Shown here piece by piece: positions 1 through 7,076 of a stretch of 12,667 nucleotides of DNA. Source of the DNA: Acidobacteriota bacterium (GTDB lineage: Bacteria; Acidobacteriota; Vicinamibacteria; Vicinamibacterales; UBA8438). Position numbers and translations under genes: made by a program. Position 1 is the stretch's first letter; each line of letters begins with the position of its first letter. Below the pieces are notes generated by a model. The model saw nothing but the letters and a program-made list of their open reading frames with translations, was not told the origin of the DNA and searched no databases. The stretch lies in NCBI GenBank assembly GCA_011523485.1, contig WTGR01000469.1:1-12667 (forward strand), given 5' to 3'.

Positions 1-833
1 GCCGCACGCACACCGTCAACGTCCGCACCGTCGAGGAGGCCCGCGCCGCGGCGCGCACCGCCATCGCCCAGGGGGCCGGCATCCTCAAGGTCCACACGGG
101 GCTCACCGAGGCCCAGTTGCGGGCGATTGCCGCCGAGGCCGACCGGAACGGCCTGCGGGTCACCGGACACGTGGGCGACCGCGACGATCTGCTGATGCGG
201 ATCCGGTCCGGCCAGGACGGCATCGAACACCTGTCCCTGGCGGCCGGAGACAGCCCCGCCATCCATCCCGACGTCATCCAGGGCCTGGTGGATCGGCGGA
301 CCTGGGTGGTGCCGACGATGATCCAGACGATGGCGCAGGGCCTGACCGCGGAATGGCCCGACCGGCGCGACAACCCGCGGGCACGCGCGCTGACCCCGCC
401 CGACCTGTGGGCGGACATCCGGCGCTCCATCGAGAACCCGCGGCGGTTCGGCTACTTCGGGGGCGGCCTGCGCGTGAGCCGCTTCGAGGCGCTGGGCGCG
501 AGGCTCCGCCAACTGCGGGATGCGGGCGTGCGGGTGCTGGTGGGCACCGACGCGGGCACGCCGCTCAACTTCCACACCGACGCCACCTGGCAGGAAATGG
601 ACCTGATGGCCGGCTTCGGGTTCCCGCCGATGGAGGTGCTGGTCACCGCCACACGGCGGAACGCCGAGTACCTGGGCCTGGAGGACGAGCTGGGCAGCCT
701 CACGCCCGGCAAGCTGGCCGACATCATCGTCGTCGACGGCAACCCGCTGCTGAGCATGCGGGACCTGCGCAACGTCGTGGCCGTCGTCAAGGACGGCCGG
801 GTCTACAAGCGGCCGGACGCGGGAGTGCGGTAG
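1..833 (+). CDS. Metal-dependent amidohydrolase, imidazolonepropionase-like (5' end outside window)
   Basis: The reading frame is open from the first bases (codons in phase with position 3), so the start lies upstream; 276 residues are visible. They form the C-terminal two thirds of an amidohydrolase-superfamily TIM barrel. Metal-site residues are recognisable: Lys29 of the fragment (ILKVHTG, the usual carboxylated lysine position), His56 (VTGHVGD), His76 (GIEHLS) and Asp183 (VGTDAG). The end has the typical GKLADIIVVDGNPL segment, where the chain returns to the small beta domain. The N-terminal HxH metal motif would lie outside the window. Members of this branch hydrolyse cyclic amides or dipeptides, and the substrate cannot be told from sequence alone. 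Whether it carries a signal peptide cannot be seen. The gene ends in TAG, 77 bases before the next gene on the same strand. The family call is firm; the specific reaction is unknown. Confidence 0.9.
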   Translation, partial: RTHTVNVRTVEEARAAARTAIAQGAGILKVHTGLTEAQLRAIAAEADRNGLRVTGHVGDRDDLLMRIRSGQDGIEHLSLAAGDSPAIHPDVIQGLVDRRTWVVPTMIQTMAQGLTAEWPDRRDNPRARALTPPDLWADIRRSIENPRRFGYFGGGLRVSRFEALGARLRQLRDAGVRVLVGTDAGTPLNFHTDATWQEMDLMAGFGFPPMEVLVTATRRNAEYLGLEDELGSLTPGKLADIIVVDGNPLLSMRDLRNVVAVVKDGRVYKRPDAGVR

Positions 834-910
834 TTTCAGGTCATTTCGGCCGCCACCGGGATCCTCCGGCCACAATGTCGCGACAGGCCGCTCGCGGCCG
901 TCGTGGTAGC

Positions 911-1192
911 ATGAAATTCGTGACCGCGGAAGAGTTCTCACTTGTGACGACCGGCCTGGGCAGCGTGATTGCACTGCTGCTCGGCCTCCTGGTCCGGTTC
1001 CTCCGGCGAGAGATCAGGCAGAACGACGAGGCTCACAAGAATCTGGGACAGCGGATCGACCGGGTCGAAGGCAAGATCGACCGCCTTCGCGAGGAGGTAG
1101 GCGTGCTTCGCGAGGACATGGGGGTGCTCAAGGGTATTCTCATCCGGCACTACGGCAATCCCGACCACGCACGCCAGGAGTCTGCGCCGTAG
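911..1192 (+). CDS. Small membrane-anchored coiled-coil protein of unknown function
   Basis: I do not recognise a named family for this 93-residue protein. Residues 11-31 form one hydrophobic segment (around SVIALLLGLLVRFL) followed by the basic RREIR, which predicts a single membrane anchor with the C-terminal part in the cytoplasm. Residues 38-82 are charged, with heptad-like spacing of L, V and I (LGQRIDRVEGKIDRLREEVG, then a similar LREDMGVLKG unit), so a coiled coil is likely. The end is a short polar tail. The ATG at 911 puts the membrane segment close to the N-terminus; the longer upstream extension in this frame is a shadow of the amidohydrolase gene. No good Shine-Dalgarno sequence precedes the start. 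A GTG at 929 is a less likely alternative. The gene lies between two hydrolase genes on the same strand, which does not reveal its role. Confidence 0.7.
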   Translation: MKFVTAEEFSLVTTGLGSVIALLLGLLVRFLRREIRQNDEAHKNLGQRIDRVEGKIDRLREEVGVLREDMGVLKGILIRHYGNPDHARQESAP

Positions 1193-1238
1193 AACGGCGC
1201 AGACTGCCAGTCGTCATCACTTTCCGCGGCCCACGGCA

Positions 1239-3152
1239 ATGCAGACACCACGGATCGGACCAGCCATCGTCTTGTTGCTCGCAGTCGCCACCGGTGCGCC
1301 GGCGCAGGTCCCTGCGACGTACGAGGCGGTCCTGTTCGCCGCGGACGTCATGGTTCCGATGCGCGACGGCGTCCGGCTCGCCACCGATGTCTATCGGCCG
1401 GCGCGCGACGGCGCACCCGTAGAGGAGCCGCTGCCCGTCCTGCTGCAGCGCACTCCCTACGGCAAGAGCGGACGCGGACTCGTCGAGCGCAGCCTGTACT
1501 TCGTCGAGCGCGGCTACGTCGTGGTGCTGCAGGACATGCGGGGCCGGTACGAGTCGGAGGGCACGTTCTCGAAGTACCACGACTTCGACGCCCCCGACGG
1601 CTACGACACGGTCGAATGGGCCGCCACGCTCCCTTACACCTCCGGCGAGGTCGGCATGTTCGGCACCTCCTACGGCGCGCACACGCAGGCCGACGCGGCC
1701 AAGATGAACCCGCCGCACCTGCGCGCGCTGCTGCTCAACCAGGGGGGCATCTCCCGGCCCTGGGCGCACAAGGTCCGCAACCACGGCGCGTTCGAGCTGG
1801 GGCAGCAGCTCGGCTGGGCCTTCGGCCAGCTCCGGGTCTCGCCCGACCCGGTGGTGCGGGCGACCTTCGAGGCGGAAGACGTCGCGGACTGGTTCGCGGC
1901 GATGCCGCTACGGCCCGGACTCAGTCCGCTGGCCGCCGCGCCGGAGTTCGAGGAGTACGTGCTCACGCAGATGACGTACGGAGACGACGACGATCCCGAC
2001 GCCGACTTCCGGCACTGGGACCGCATCGGCGTGAGCTGGCGCCGCTACTACGGGCGGACGGCGGACGTGCCGATGCTGCACGTCGCCGGCTGGTACGACC
2101 CCTACTGCGGCAGCATGTTCGAGAACTTCCGCGGACTGTCGGCGGCCAAGACCGCACCGCAGCGGTTGCTGGTCGGCCCCTGGACGCACGGCGGCAACAC
2201 CCGCTCCTACGCCGGCGACGTGGACTTCGGACCGGCGGCCGCGCTGCCCGACTTCGCCACGGAGCTGCACCTGCAGTGGTTCGACCGCCATCTGAAGGAC
2301 CGGCCCACCGAGGCCGACGAGTGGCCGCCGATCCGCCTGTTCGTGATGGGCACGGGGGACGGGCGCAGGGACGAGAACGGCCGGCTGCGCCACGGCGGCT
2401 ACTGGCGCGACGCCGAAGAGTGGCCGCTGCCCGAGGCGGAACCCACCCGCTACTATTTCCACGCGGACGGCACGCTGCGCACGACCCCGCCGGCGGACGG
2501 GGTACCGCCCACCACCTATACCTACGACCCGGCCCACCCGGTCCCGACCATCGGCGGCTCGTTCTCGGGCGTGCTCAAGCGCGGCGCCTACGATCAGCGG
2601 GAACGCGCGTTCCGAAGCCTCCGGGGCGGCTCGGAGAACGGCTTCTACGGATCGCGGCCGCCGTATCTGCCACTGAGGACGCGGTCCGACGTGGTGGTGT
2701 TTCAGACCGCGCCGCTGGAGGAACCGGTGGAGGTCATCGGTCCCGTCACGGTCCGACTGTATGCGTCGTCGACCGCGGTCGACACGGACTTCACCGTGAA
2801 GCTGGTCGACGTCCACCCGCCGAGCCGGGACTTCCCCACCGGCTTCGACATGAACGTGACCGACGGGATCCTGCGAGCGCGGTACCGCAACTCACCGAGC
2901 CGGCCGGAGCCGATGGCGCCGGGGGAGGTCTACGAGTTCGAGATCCGGCCCTACCCGACGGCGAATCGCTTCCAGGCCGGCCACCGGATCCGCATCGACA
3001 TCTCGAGCAGCAACTTCCCCCGCTTCGACGTCAACCCGAACACCGGCGAGCCGCTCGGGCGGCACCGGCGGGCGATTCGCGCGGACAACTCGATCCACCA
3101 CGCGGCCGCCCACCCCTCGCACGTGATCCTGCCCATCGTCCCGGTACCGTAG
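1239..3152 (+). CDS. Secreted CocE/NonD family serine hydrolase (X-Pro dipeptidyl-peptidase-like)
   Basis: This 637-residue protein has an N-terminal signal peptide (hydrophobic stretch about residues 7-20, likely cleavage after APAQ) and should act outside the cytoplasm. The alpha/beta-hydrolase domain follows: VMVPMRDGVRLATDVYRP (38-54), a typical N-terminal strand pair; RTPYGKSG (71-78), whose Tyr74 is the usual oxyanion-hole residue; and the nucleophile elbow GTSYGA with Ser144. Asp287 (GWYDPYCG) and His317 (GPWTHGG) complete the Ser-Asp-His triad. From about residue 400 to the end lies the beta-sandwich domain of the cocaine-esterase/PepX C-terminal type (EVIGPVTVRLYASS and RIRIDISSSNFPRFDVNPNT are characteristic). 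The length is normal for the family. Known members cleave X-Pro peptides, esters or acyl-amino acids; the substrate here is unknown. The start is chosen for the signal peptide, and the ribosome binding site is weak. The next gene is convergent. Confidence 0.93.
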   Translation: MQTPRIGPAIVLLLAVATGAPAQVPATYEAVLFAADVMVPMRDGVRLATDVYRPARDGAPVEEPLPVLLQRTPYGKSGRGLVERSLYFVERGYVVVLQDMRGRYESEGTFSKYHDFDAPDGYDTVEWAATLPYTSGEVGMFGTSYGAHTQADAAKMNPPHLRALLLNQGGISRPWAHKVRNHGAFELGQQLGWAFGQLRVSPDPVVRATFEAEDVADWFAAMPLRPGLSPLAAAPEFEEYVLTQMTYGDDDDPDADFRHWDRIGVSWRRYYGRTADVPMLHVAGWYDPYCGSMFENFRGLSAAKTAPQRLLVGPWTHGGNTRSYAGDVDFGPAAALPDFATELHLQWFDRHLKDRPTEADEWPPIRLFVMGTGDGRRDENGRLRHGGYWRDAEEWPLPEAEPTRYYFHADGTLRTTPPADGVPPTTYTYDPAHPVPTIGGSFSGVLKRGAYDQRERAFRSLRGGSENGFYGSRPPYLPLRTRSDVVVFQTAPLEEPVEVIGPVTVRLYASSTAVDTDFTVKLVDVHPPSRDFPTGFDMNVTDGILRARYRNSPSRPEPMAPGEVYEFEIRPYPTANRFQAGHRIRIDISSSNFPRFDVNPNTGEPLGRHRRAIRADNSIHHAAAHPSHVILPIVPVP

Positions 3153-3183
3153 CGCAGACGGCCCGCGGTTCTCGGCGGAATCG

Positions 3184-3228
3184 GCGGAGCGACGAACGAA
3201 CCCGAAATCGGGCGCGCCGCCGCTCCGC
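3184..3228. terminator. Inverted repeat between convergent genes, possible bidirectional terminator
   Basis: A perfect 8-bp inverted repeat (GCGGAGCG at 3184-3191, CGCTCCGC at 3221-3228) encloses a second small hairpin, CCCGAAATCGGG at 3201-3212. It lies in the 85-base gap between the 3' ends of the convergent hydrolase and DLQGVW-type genes, where a shared terminator is expected. No T-tract follows on either strand, so an intrinsic-terminator role is inferred from position and pairing only. Confidence 0.35.
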
Positions 3229-3237
3229 GTCCGGAGC

Positions 3238-4281
3238 CTACTGGCCCTGCTGCGCCTCCAGGAACCGCGCGTTGCGCAGCGCGTGCTCGATCGCGTAGTT
3301 CCCCTCGTGGCAGGCGAACTCGTAGACGACCCCGGTGCCCGGCGACGGCCGCATGAAGATGCGTGCGGTCCAGGGCGCCGTCCAGGTGGCCGGATCGTCC
3401 AGCGTGTACTCGTACTGCAGCAGCTCCGGACCCACGCGCGTGAAACGCTCGGTCACGTGCACGTCGCGCGTCGACCCGCTCGCGCCGCGCGAGAGGTTTG
3501 TGGTCTCGACCACCAGGGTGTCGCCCTCCCAGTGCGCCCGCGAGGATCCCACGGCGCTCGGCGGGCCGAGCCGGCTCGGCGCCGCGCCGCCGATCGGGAT
3601 GAACCGGGTCTCGTGGTACATCTCCTTCAGGATGGCCACCTGCGTGGGCGTCTGAAAGATCTGGTACGTGCTGTTGTAGCCGCGCCCGCTCAGCAGCACG
3701 CCGCCGCCGAGACAGCGAATGTTCGGATCGATGCGCACTATTTCGTCAGCCAGGGTCGGCCGCTCGGGCAGCGGCGACGTACGCTCCGCCCGCTGCCGCG
3801 CGGCGCGCTCCTCCGCCTCCGGGGTCCTGGGAGGCATGCGTCCGTTGGGCGGATCGACGATCAGCGACGTGCGGTTCTCGAACCAGCGGCCGCTCATCCA
3901 GAACTGGTTGTAGCTGCCGGTCGATCGACGCCGCGGCCGGTTCGCAGCCTGCGCTTCGTCTGCCGGCTCAGCCGCCAGGGCGGCCAGCGCCCGCCGGAAC
4001 GGCGTCTCGCCGAACACCGCGTCGCCCCCGACGGCCGAGTATTCGCTGGCGTGCTCGGCCAGTGTCGCCACCTCTTCGTCGGTGAGGAACTCGCGGTCCC
4101 CCAGCTCTTCCGGCCGCTGCAGCGGCGTCGCCGAGTCGCTCGCCCAGACCCCCTGCAGATCCGGCCGGCCGTCCGCCAGGCGGGGAACCGTCCAGCCCTC
4201 CGGGGCCTGCGCCACCGCCACCGCCGGCGCCGCCGCCAGCGCCGCCACCACCATGCACGCCGCCATGCGCTGCCTGTTCAT
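3238..4281 (-). CDS. Exported protein of a 'DLQGVW' family, function unknown
   Basis: This is a 347-residue protein with a clear signal peptide: basic start MNRQR, hydrophobic residues 7-22, likely cleavage after AVAQA. The mature start, PRLADGRPDLQGVW (33-46), followed by a PxxRPxELxxxEFLTxEE-like stretch, is a pattern I associate with a group of uncharacterised exported proteins common in Acidobacteriota. Other recognisable segments are SGRGYNSTYQIFQTP (198-212), HWEGDTLVVETTN (250-262), HVTERFTRV (275-283) and FACHEGNYAIE (322-332). Two cysteines (190 and 324) could form a disulfide. I see no catalytic motif and assign no reaction. A strong ribosome binding site, GGGAGG, lies 7 bases before the ATG. 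The upstream neighbour on the same strand is a carboxylate permease 132 bases away, with a hairpin between them, so the gene may have its own transcript. Confidence 0.85.
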   Translation of the reverse strand: MNRQRMAACMVVAALAAAPAVAVAQAPEGWTVPRLADGRPDLQGVWASDSATPLQRPEELGDREFLTDEEVATLAEHASEYSAVGGDAVFGETPFRRALAALAAEPADEAQAANRPRRRSTGSYNQFWMSGRWFENRTSLIVDPPNGRMPPRTPEAEERAARQRAERTSPLPERPTLADEIVRIDPNIRCLGGGVLLSGRGYNSTYQIFQTPTQVAILKEMYHETRFIPIGGAAPSRLGPPSAVGSSRAHWEGDTLVVETTNLSRGASGSTRDVHVTERFTRVGPELLQYEYTLDDPATWTAPWTARIFMRPSPGTGVVYEFACHEGNYAIEHALRNARFLEAQQGQ

Positions 4282-4395
4282 GTCGACCTCCCGTGAGAAA
4301 ACCGGGTCATCCTCGGAACCGCGGCAGAATCGCGAAGTCGCACCGCGGAATTCCCCGTCGCTGTCCGGTACCGAGACGATAGGACCCGGCGGCCG

Positions 4396-4415
4396 GATCG
4401 CGCAAGCGCGCGATC
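4396..4415 (-). terminator. Perfect 8-bp hairpin over the permease stop codon
   Basis: On the minus strand the sequence reads GATCGCGC, loop GCTT, GCGCGATC. This is a perfect 8-bp stem with a 4-base loop whose first bases are inside the permease TGA stop codon. It is at the right place to end transcription or protect the 3' end of the permease mRNA ahead of the downstream gene starting at 4281. No T-rich tail follows, so classical intrinsic termination is not demonstrated. Confidence 0.45.
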
Positions 4416-5931
4416 AACCCCCGATGCCGACGAGGCTCATCATCGCCAGGGTCACGATCGGCACCAGCACGATGGCGAGAACCCCCATCAGGAGACCGTA
4501 CTTGATCATGCGGGTGATGGGGATGCGCCCGGATGCGTAGACGATGGCGTTGGGAGGCGTCGACACCGGCAGCACCACCGCCACCGACGCGCCGAGAGCC
4601 GCGGCGACGGCCGGCGTGATCGGATCGACGCCGGCGGCCACGGCGATGGAGATCACGATGGGCACCGCGATGTTGGCGGCGGCGGTGTTCGACATCGTGT
4701 TGGAAAGCACCACCGTGAAGAGTGTCGCCGCGAAGGTGATGGGAACCACGCCGTTGGACGGCACGAGACCGGTGATCCCCTCGCCGACGACCTGCGCGAG
4801 CCCCGTGGCCCCGGACAGCGTCCCGAGCGAGAGCCCGCCGCCGAAGAGCAGGATGGTGCCCCAGTCGATCTGCGCGGCCTGCTTCCAGGTCAGCGTCGAC
4901 CGTTGGGTGCTGCTGACCGGCAGCAGGAAGAGCAGGACGGCGCCGGTCAGCGCCGCCACCGACTCCGGGACGCTGGAGAGCACCGCCACCGCGAACGGGT
5001 GCTCGCGCCCCAGAAGCAGCGGCAACAGGCCGGGCCCGATCCAGAGCAGCACGGTCACCCCGAACGCGATGACCGCGTTCCGCTCGCCCGGCTTCCAGGG
5101 GCCGAGCGCGCGCTGCCGCTCGGCGATGATCGCCTCCGCCCCCGGGATCTCGGTGATGCCGGTCCGTCCGACCCAGTTCAGGTAGACGAACACGATGCCC
5201 ATGAAGATGGCCGTCACGGGAACCGCGAGCAGCATCCACTCGACGAACGAGATGCGGACGCCGAGCTGCTCGCCGATGAACCCGATGGCGATGATGTTGG
5301 GCGGCGTGCCGACCGGCGTCGCCATGCCGCCGATGGAGCAGCCGTACGCGGTCATCAGCATGAGGGCCGTGCCGTAGTGCTTCGGCAGCTTCCCCTCGGA
5401 CTCCATGAAGACGACGAGCGACACCCCGATCGGCACGAGCATGGCGGTCGTGGCGGTGTTGCTCATCCAGGCCGACAGGAACGCGGCGAGGGCGCCGTAG
5501 GCCACGAGAATGCGGGTCGGCCGGGCGCCGATGAAGCGCCACGACAGGACTCCGTAGGCGATGCGCTCGTTCACCCGATGAACGAACAGCGCCTGGGCCA
5601 GGATGAAGCTGCCGATGAAGAGGAAGATCAGCGGATTGGCGAACGGCGCCAGGACGTCCCGCACCGGCGCCACGCGCAGCATGACGGCCAGCACCGGCCC
5701 GAGCAGCGCCGTGACGGCCAGCGGCAGCGCCTCGGTGGTCCAGAAGACGATGACCAGCGCCATGACCGCGGCCAGCCGATGCCCCTCCGGGGTCAGGCTG
5801 CCGAACGGAAGGAGGAGGACCAGCAGGAACAGCGCCGGCCCGAGCAGCAGGCCGACCCGGCGGCGCTGCTCGTCGAACCGGGCCTGTGCGTCCTGCACCG
5901 CCTGCACGTCGGAACCGGGCGTATCCGTCAT
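4414..5931 (-). CDS. SLC13/DASS family (INDY-like) sodium:carboxylate or anion permease
   Basis: This 505-residue inner-membrane protein has about 11-12 hydrophobic segments and the two-fold repeat of the divalent anion:sodium symporter family. Each repeat carries the SNT signature of the substrate and sodium site: SNTATTAMLVPIG (157-169) and SNTAAANIAVPI (414-425). Each is followed by a TPPN loop, GTPPNIIAIGF (208-218) and STPPNAIV (457-464). The segment FWTTEALPLAVTALLGPVLA (63-82) is also typical. Family members import di- and tricarboxylates such as succinate, malate or citrate, or sulfate in some branches; the substrate here is not determined. The first 25 residues are a charged cytoplasmic tail. 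The chosen ATG is preceded only by a weak GGCGG. The gene is divergent from tatA, with 132 bases between the start codons. Confidence 0.92.
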   Translation of the reverse strand: MTDTPGSDVQAVQDAQARFDEQRRRVGLLLGPALFLLVLLLPFGSLTPEGHRLAAVMALVIVFWTTEALPLAVTALLGPVLAVMLRVAPVRDVLAPFANPLIFLFIGSFILAQALFVHRVNERIAYGVLSWRFIGARPTRILVAYGALAAFLSAWMSNTATTAMLVPIGVSLVVFMESEGKLPKHYGTALMLMTAYGCSIGGMATPVGTPPNIIAIGFIGEQLGVRISFVEWMLLAVPVTAIFMGIVFVYLNWVGRTGITEIPGAEAIIAERQRALGPWKPGERNAVIAFGVTVLLWIGPGLLPLLLGREHPFAVAVLSSVPESVAALTGAVLLFLLPVSSTQRSTLTWKQAAQIDWGTILLFGGGLSLGTLSGATGLAQVVGEGITGLVPSNGVVPITFAATLFTVVLSNTMSNTAAANIAVPIVISIAVAAGVDPITPAVAAALGASVAVVLPVSTPPNAIVYASGRIPITRMIKYGLLMGVLAIVLVPIVTLAMMSLVGIGG

Positions 5932-6031
5932 CTGGCCGCCTAACGTAACACGAAACGGGTCGGCTCGTGTCCGGATCGGGCGGGAACGCCGAGCCGCCGC
6001 CGCGCGGTGAGATTGCCTGGAGGAATCGATC

Positions 6032-6037
6032 TACAAT
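6032..6037 (+). promoter_or_regulatory. Candidate -10 element (TACAAT) upstream of tatA
   Basis: TACAAT matches the sigma-70 -10 consensus at five of six positions and would start transcription about 20 bases before the tatA ATG. The best -35-like hexamer, TTGCCT at 6013-6018, is only 13 bases upstream, shorter than the usual 16-18. The call is tentative. Confidence 0.3.
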
Positions 6038-6063
6038 CGGGTAACCCAGAGAGAGGTCATACG

Positions 6064-6258
6064 ATGCACCCTGAACTGATGCTCGCGCTGATTGGTCCCG
6101 TCGGCCCGATGGAACTGATCATCATTCTCGTCATCGTGATCCTCATCTTCGGCGCCAATCGGTTGTCCGGTCTCGGCAAGGGACTGGGCCAGGCGATCCG
6201 GGGATTCAAGGACGAGATGAAAGTCGACGAGAAGTCGGAGAGCTCCGAATCGAACTAG
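6064..6258 (+). CDS. tatA: Twin-arginine translocase subunit TatA/TatE family
   Basis: This is a 64-residue protein with the TatA architecture: a short periplasmic N-terminus, a transmembrane helix at residues 15-29 (beginning GPMELIII), the Phe29-Gly30 hinge, then an amphipathic helix along the membrane (ANRLSGLGKGLGQAIRGFKDEM, 31-52) and a short acidic, Ser-rich tail. TatA forms the pore-forming oligomers that move folded, twin-arginine-tagged proteins across the inner membrane with TatB and TatC. TatB and TatC are not in this window, which is common for scattered tat genes. The ATG at 6064 is preceded by GAGAGAGGT at suitable spacing. An in-frame upstream ATG at 6007 would add 19 hydrophilic residues and is rejected. 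It is convergent with the exported peroxiredoxin gene. Confidence 0.92.
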   Translation: MHPELMLALIGPVGPMELIIILVIVILIFGANRLSGLGKGLGQAIRGFKDEMKVDEKSESSESN

Positions 6259-6523
6259 TCGCCTGCGCCGTGGAACGCAGCGAAGCGAGTTCTGCGTTGC
6301 AGGCTCCTGGAGCGATGGGGGCTGAGGCCGGACACGGCGTCCCGCGGCGGGTCTCGCCAGCGTGGCCTCGGGGCTGCCGCGCGAGCCTGCGCAGGGAGCG
6401 TCGCCGGAAGAAGACTCCCCCCGGGGGACCCTGATCGACGGCGCTCCCAAACGAGGCGAAGACGGCGGACGACATACCGGCGCCCTCCACCGTCACAACC
6501 ACACCCACTCTCGCATGGGTGGC
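6259..6523. other. Gene-free gap between convergent tatA and peroxiredoxin
   Basis: This gap of 265 bases has no ORF with family resemblance or a good start. It contains a weak 7-bp inverted repeat just after tatA (AACGCAG at 6274-6280, CTGCGTT at 6292-6298, 11-base loop), which may act as the tatA terminator, and the hairpin at 6502-6521 described separately. I see nothing else in it. Confidence 0.5.
6502..6521 (-). terminator. Hairpin just after the peroxiredoxin stop codon
   Basis: On the minus strand a 6-bp stem (CACCCA / TGGGTG) with an 8-base loop begins two bases after the TAG stop. It is followed by a GT-rich run (TGGTTGTG) in place of a full T-tract. The position suits a terminator; the signal is weak. 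Confidence 0.35.
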
Positions 6524-7054
6524 CTACTTGCGGGGCACCCCCAGTTCGGTGAGGTGGGCGACGAGTTCCTGTCCCGCCCGCGACATGCTCACCTGCTTGT
6601 CGATCCTGAGGATCTTCCCGTCGGGACCGATGATGAACGTCCACCGGTTGGGCATCGACCACGCCGCGTTCATGACGCCGTACGCGTCGGCGACGCCCCG
6701 GCCGGGATCGCTCAGGATCGGAAAGTTCGCGTCGAGCGATTCGGCGAACCGCCGATTGGTCTCCGCGTCGTCGACGCTGATCATGAAGTACTGAATGTCG
6801 AACTGGTTCAGTTGGTCGCTGGAGTCACGCAGCGACTCGCACTCGGCCGTTCAACCACCGGTGAAGGCCTTGAGAAACCACGCCAGCACGACGGTCCTGC
6901 CCTCGTACTGGGCCAGGGTGTGGGTATTCCCGTCGCTGCCCGGCAACTCGAAGGGCGGCGCGACGTCGCCGACCTCCAGCTCGGCCGCCAGCGCACCGCC
7001 GGCGCCCAGCGCAACGATGGTCAGGGCGGCAGCCAGAACGTACAGTCGTCTCAT
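6524..7054 (-). CDS. Exported peroxiredoxin (Bcp/PrxQ-like) with selenocysteine encoded by in-frame TGA
   Basis: Read through the TGA at 6851-6853, this is a 176-residue peroxiredoxin that reduces hydroperoxides. Residues 1-24 form a signal peptide (MRRLYV, a hydrophobic core, ALAA before the likely cleavage), so it should work in the periplasm. The mature protein starts VGDVAPPFELPGSDG (28-42), as in AhpC/TSA enzymes, then TVVLAWFLKAFTGG (54-67). Residue 68 is the TGA codon, exactly at the peroxidatic Cys of the T-x-x-C motif (Thr65), followed by TAEC with Cys72 as possible resolving residue. The rest continues in the same frame: FMISVDDAETNRRFAE (90-105), FPILSDPGRGVADAYGV (111-127) and conserved Arg137 before TFIIGPDGKI. 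The start at 7054 is supported by AAGGAG 10 bases upstream. The 109 conserved codons after TGA and the hairpin behind it argue for selenocysteine. A nonsense mutation or sequencing error is the alternative. No selenocysteine-insertion genes lie in the window. Confidence 0.82.
6818..6840 (-). promoter_or_regulatory. Candidate bacterial SECIS stem-loop
   Basis: On the mRNA, a stem GAGTC / GACTC (6834-6838 with 6822-6826) closes a 7-base loop GCTGCGT (6827-6833). Two further G-C pairs can form below it across a 2-base bulge. The loop begins 17 bases after the TGA and its first base is G. Both features agree with the loose rules known for bacterial SECIS elements, which SelB binds to deliver selenocysteyl-tRNA. 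The stem is short, so the call rests partly on the TGA context. Confidence 0.5.
6851..6853 (-). other. In-frame TGA, probable selenocysteine codon (residue 68)
   Basis: The codon interrupts the peroxiredoxin frame at the catalytic position, giving AFTGG-U-TAEC. TGA is a normal stop elsewhere in this window (for example at the ends of the uvrB and permease genes), so general reassignment of TGA is excluded. Confidence 0.78.
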
Positions 7055-7064
7055 GCTCGCTGCA

Positions 7065-7070
7065 CTCCTT
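7065..7070 (-). promoter_or_regulatory. Ribosome binding site of the selenoprotein peroxiredoxin
   Basis: AAGGAG on the minus strand lies 10 bases before the ATG at 7054. It decides the start in favour of 7054 over the in-frame ATG at 7105, which would put a charged 17-residue extension in front of the signal peptide. Confidence 0.65.
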
Positions 7071-7076
7071 GGTTGT

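Noticed and set aside
1616..3298. Long overlapping frame inside and beyond the CocE hydrolase gene
   Set aside because: Its translation is Arg/Ala/Gly-rich with no family resemblance, the usual shadow in high-GC DNA; the real gene has a complete triad in the other frame.
4307..5542. 411-codon minus-strand frame inside the permease
   Set aside because: His/Arg-rich shadow of the SLC13 gene in another frame with no membrane segments or motifs.
6007..6063. Longer TatA start at 6007
   Set aside because: It would add 19 polar residues before the membrane helix, while the ATG at 6064 has a good ribosome binding site and the family's usual N-terminus.
6416..6428. TCCCCCCGGGGGA palindrome between tatA and the peroxiredoxin
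   Set aside because: Its two arms meet with essentially no loop and nothing T-rich follows, so it is a poor hairpin and has no supporting context.
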